Of a stretch of 35,911 nucleotides of DNA, positions 33,974 through 35,911 are shown one piece after another (the first letter of the stretch is position 1; each line of letters begins with the position of its first letter). The notes beneath the pieces were generated by a model, which had not been told where the DNA came from, ran no database searches, and worked only from the letters and a program-made list of their open reading frames with translations. Origin of the DNA: Lentisphaeria bacterium (GTDB lineage Bacteria > Verrucomicrobiota > Lentisphaeria > Oligosphaerales > Oligosphaeraceae); assembly GCA_016287975.1 (NCBI GenBank), contig JAEEXV010000409.1, positions 1 to 35,911 of the forward strand. The letters are read 5' to 3'. The position numbers and the translations under genes were made by a program.

Positions 33974-34786
33974 TTAGCGGGGCGGGGCGGCGATGGTTTC
34001 GCGCTGGCGGCGGTGGAATCGGCAGGTGCGGATGCCGAGGGCGGCGAGGGTCTGGCGGGCTTCGGCGAAGTGGCGCGCGACTTCGGCGGTGCCGTGTGCG
34101 TCGGCGCTGAGCATCACGGGGATGCCGAGGTCGGCGGCGCGGCGGAGGATCCATTCGGCGGGATACCATTCGCGGATGGTCTTGTCGAGGCCCGCGGTGT
34201 TGAGTTCGATGGGGAGGCCCGTCTCGGCGATGGCGTCGAGCAGCGCCTCCATCTTCGGGCGCAGCGCCTCAGGCATGGGCCAGCCGAACTTCTTGGGGAG
34301 GTCCAGGTGGGCGAGGAAGTCGCAGCAGCCCGCGCGGACGAGGGCCGCGAGTTTGTCGAGGTAGGCGGGCCAGATGCGTCCGCGCTCTTCGGGGGCGAGG
34401 CGGCGCCAGTCGCGGGCGTCGTGGTCCACTGGGAAGCCCAGGGCGTAGTGCGCCGCGCCGATGACGTAGTCGAACGGGAACCGCGCGAGCAGGGCGCGCA
34501 GCGCCTCGACGGTGGAGGGGAAGAAGTCCGCCTCGACGCCGATGCGCATCTGGAAACCGTCGTCCTGGAGTTCGGCGCGGACGGCCTCGGCTTCGGCGAC
34601 GTAGGCGGCGATTTGCGCGGGGGCCATGCTCCAGAAGCGCTGTTCGCCGAAGGGGTCTGGATGGAGGACGAGGTGGTCGCTGATGCCGAACTCGGCGATG
34701 CCCGAGGCCTTCGCGGCGAGCGCCATCTCGCGGATGGAGGCGGTGCCGTCGCTCCAATGGCTGTGGTTGTGATAGGAGGCGAACAT
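33974..34786 (-). CDS. PHP-domain phosphoesterase (histidinol-phosphatase-like)
   Basis: Predicted 270 aa. PHP motifs are YHNHSHWSDG (H6, H8), FGISDHLVLHP, RIGVEADFF, VIGAAHY, DFLAHLDLPKKFG, IELNTAGL and LSADAHG, all metal-ligand positions of the PHP fold. The arrangement is that of HisK-type histidinol-phosphate phosphatases, but many such proteins have other phosphoester substrates. No other his gene is nearby. It begins 4 nt after the SDR gene. The ATG is directly preceded by CTTGAATCC, a single copy of the 9-bp motif seen before uvrA, prfC and HAD. Confidence 0.88.
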   Translation of the reverse strand: MFASYHNHSHWSDGTASIREMALAAKASGIAEFGISDHLVLHPDPFGEQRFWSMAPAQIAAYVAEAEAVRAELQDDGFQMRIGVEADFFPSTVEALRALLARFPFDYVIGAAHYALGFPVDHDARDWRRLAPEERGRIWPAYLDKLAALVRAGCCDFLAHLDLPKKFGWPMPEALRPKMEALLDAIAETGLPIELNTAGLDKTIREWYPAEWILRRAADLGIPVMLSADAHGTAEVARHFAEARQTLAALGIRTCRFHRRQRETIAAPPR

Positions 34787-34790
34787 GGAT

Positions 34791-35537
<747 letters not shown>

Positions 35538-35911
35538 ACGGCTAATATAACTGTTGCAGAAGAATCGCGCGGAACTGCGGCAAAGCCCGTCGGACGGCGA
35601 AGCCGCCGTGGCCGAGGCGTTTTGCGCGGTCCGTGCGACCGAAAAACATTTTTACCAAATGCTTCCCCAAAAGGGTCGGTAACAGCCCCTCATAATGCCG
35701 ACACGCCAGAAGCGTGTGGGGAGGCGCGATCCCCGAAAAGATGCGCGGCGTTCCTGCCTGGGAAAGCCCCCGGGGGCGTTGGACCATAGCCAGGGGTGGA
35801 GGGCGCGCAGCGCCCGGAACCCCTGGGGGCGGGTCCCTGTTTTCCAGAGCCCTGCAAGGGCGGAAGGACCGTGGCCAGGGGTGGAGGGAGCGCCGAAGGC
35901 GCGGACGCAAC
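35538..35911. repeat. Gene-free right edge with repeats and hairpins
   Basis: No gene is supported. It holds the upstream region of the SDR gene; a small hairpin ACGGCG-AAGC-CGCCGT near 35594-35609 that resembles the hairpin of the dispersed element; a fragment of that element near 35664-35690 (TTCCCCAAAAGGGTCGGTAA); and two copies of another GC-rich hairpin repeat from 35781 to the edge. Confidence 0.55.
35790..35826 (+). repeat. GC-rich hairpin repeat, copy 1 (second copy from 35866 cut by window edge)
   Basis: The stem is CCAGGGGT (35790-35797) with ACCCCTGG (35819-35826), a symmetric GGA/GGA internal loop, then GGGCGC-GCA-GCGCCC. A second copy starts GGACCGTGGCCAGGGGTGGA at 35866, with inner stem GCGCC-GAA-GGCGC, and is cut at 35911 just before its outer arm would close. 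Confidence 0.8.

Noticed and set aside
35542..35910. Open frame at the right edge of the window
   Set aside because: It runs through hairpin repeats and has an Arg/Pro-rich composition without similarity to known proteins.

Overview
The window is GC-rich and gene-dense. It probably comes from a Lentisphaerota or other PVC-superphylum bacterium. The main clues are a pseudopilin with an [20 protein letters not shown] helix and an H-X9-DG tail, two very large secreted glycosidase-like proteins, and a Gram-negative envelope repertoire (lipoproteins, LpoB-like, CsgG-like, MreD, PBP2). The taxonomic call is inference. No rRNA, tRNA, CRISPR array or transposase was seen.

Layout. 1-4870 (minus): pseudopilin, then a 1241-aa secreted protein with three N-terminal repeat modules and a barrel-like C-terminus, then the start of a U32 peptidase cut by the window edge. 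4871-5737: non-coding, packed with REP-like repeats and hairpins. 5738-12843 (minus): a six-gene envelope operon, in transcription order COG3014-like lipoprotein, YcfL-like lipoprotein, LpoB-like lipoprotein, CsgG-like protein, a DUF6844/LPP20-like secreted protein, and a secreted protein ending in a long Lys/Glu/Ala repeat helix. This segment is rich in GCCGGC, which is almost absent elsewhere. 13091-16498 (plus): a second large secreted glycosidase-like protein. 16634-20286 (plus): a zinc-ribbon membrane protein, then a sugar-nucleotide cassette of a UDP-sugar 4-epimerase, a GHMP kinase that resembles plant galacturonokinase more than galactokinase, and a nucleotidyltransferase. Together these could turn a free uronic acid into an NDP-sugar.

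20366-21770 (plus): a DUF4143-type AAA ATPase whose putative promoter is bracketed by two TGTCAC/GTGACA dyads. 21791-21869: a dispersed repeat with a perfect 12-bp hairpin. The remaining genes are all on the minus strand and closely packed: pteridine-reductase-like SDR, PHP phosphoesterase, MreD, PBP2, UvrA, RF3 (prfC), HAD phosphatase, a frameshifted repeat-rich surface-type protein, and an M20 amidohydrolase. In this run a 9-bp motif (TTGAATCCC on the coding strand) sits just upstream of four genes. In front of prfC it forms a tandem array that appears to supply the TTG start codon.

The points most worth following up are the prfC start inside the repeat array and the wider 9-bp repeat family, the galacturonokinase-like cassette, the LpoB/YcfL/COG3014/CsgG operon outside its usual gammaproteobacterial setting, and the two-dyad regulatory region of the AAA gene. 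All family assignments come from reading the translations; no database search was run.
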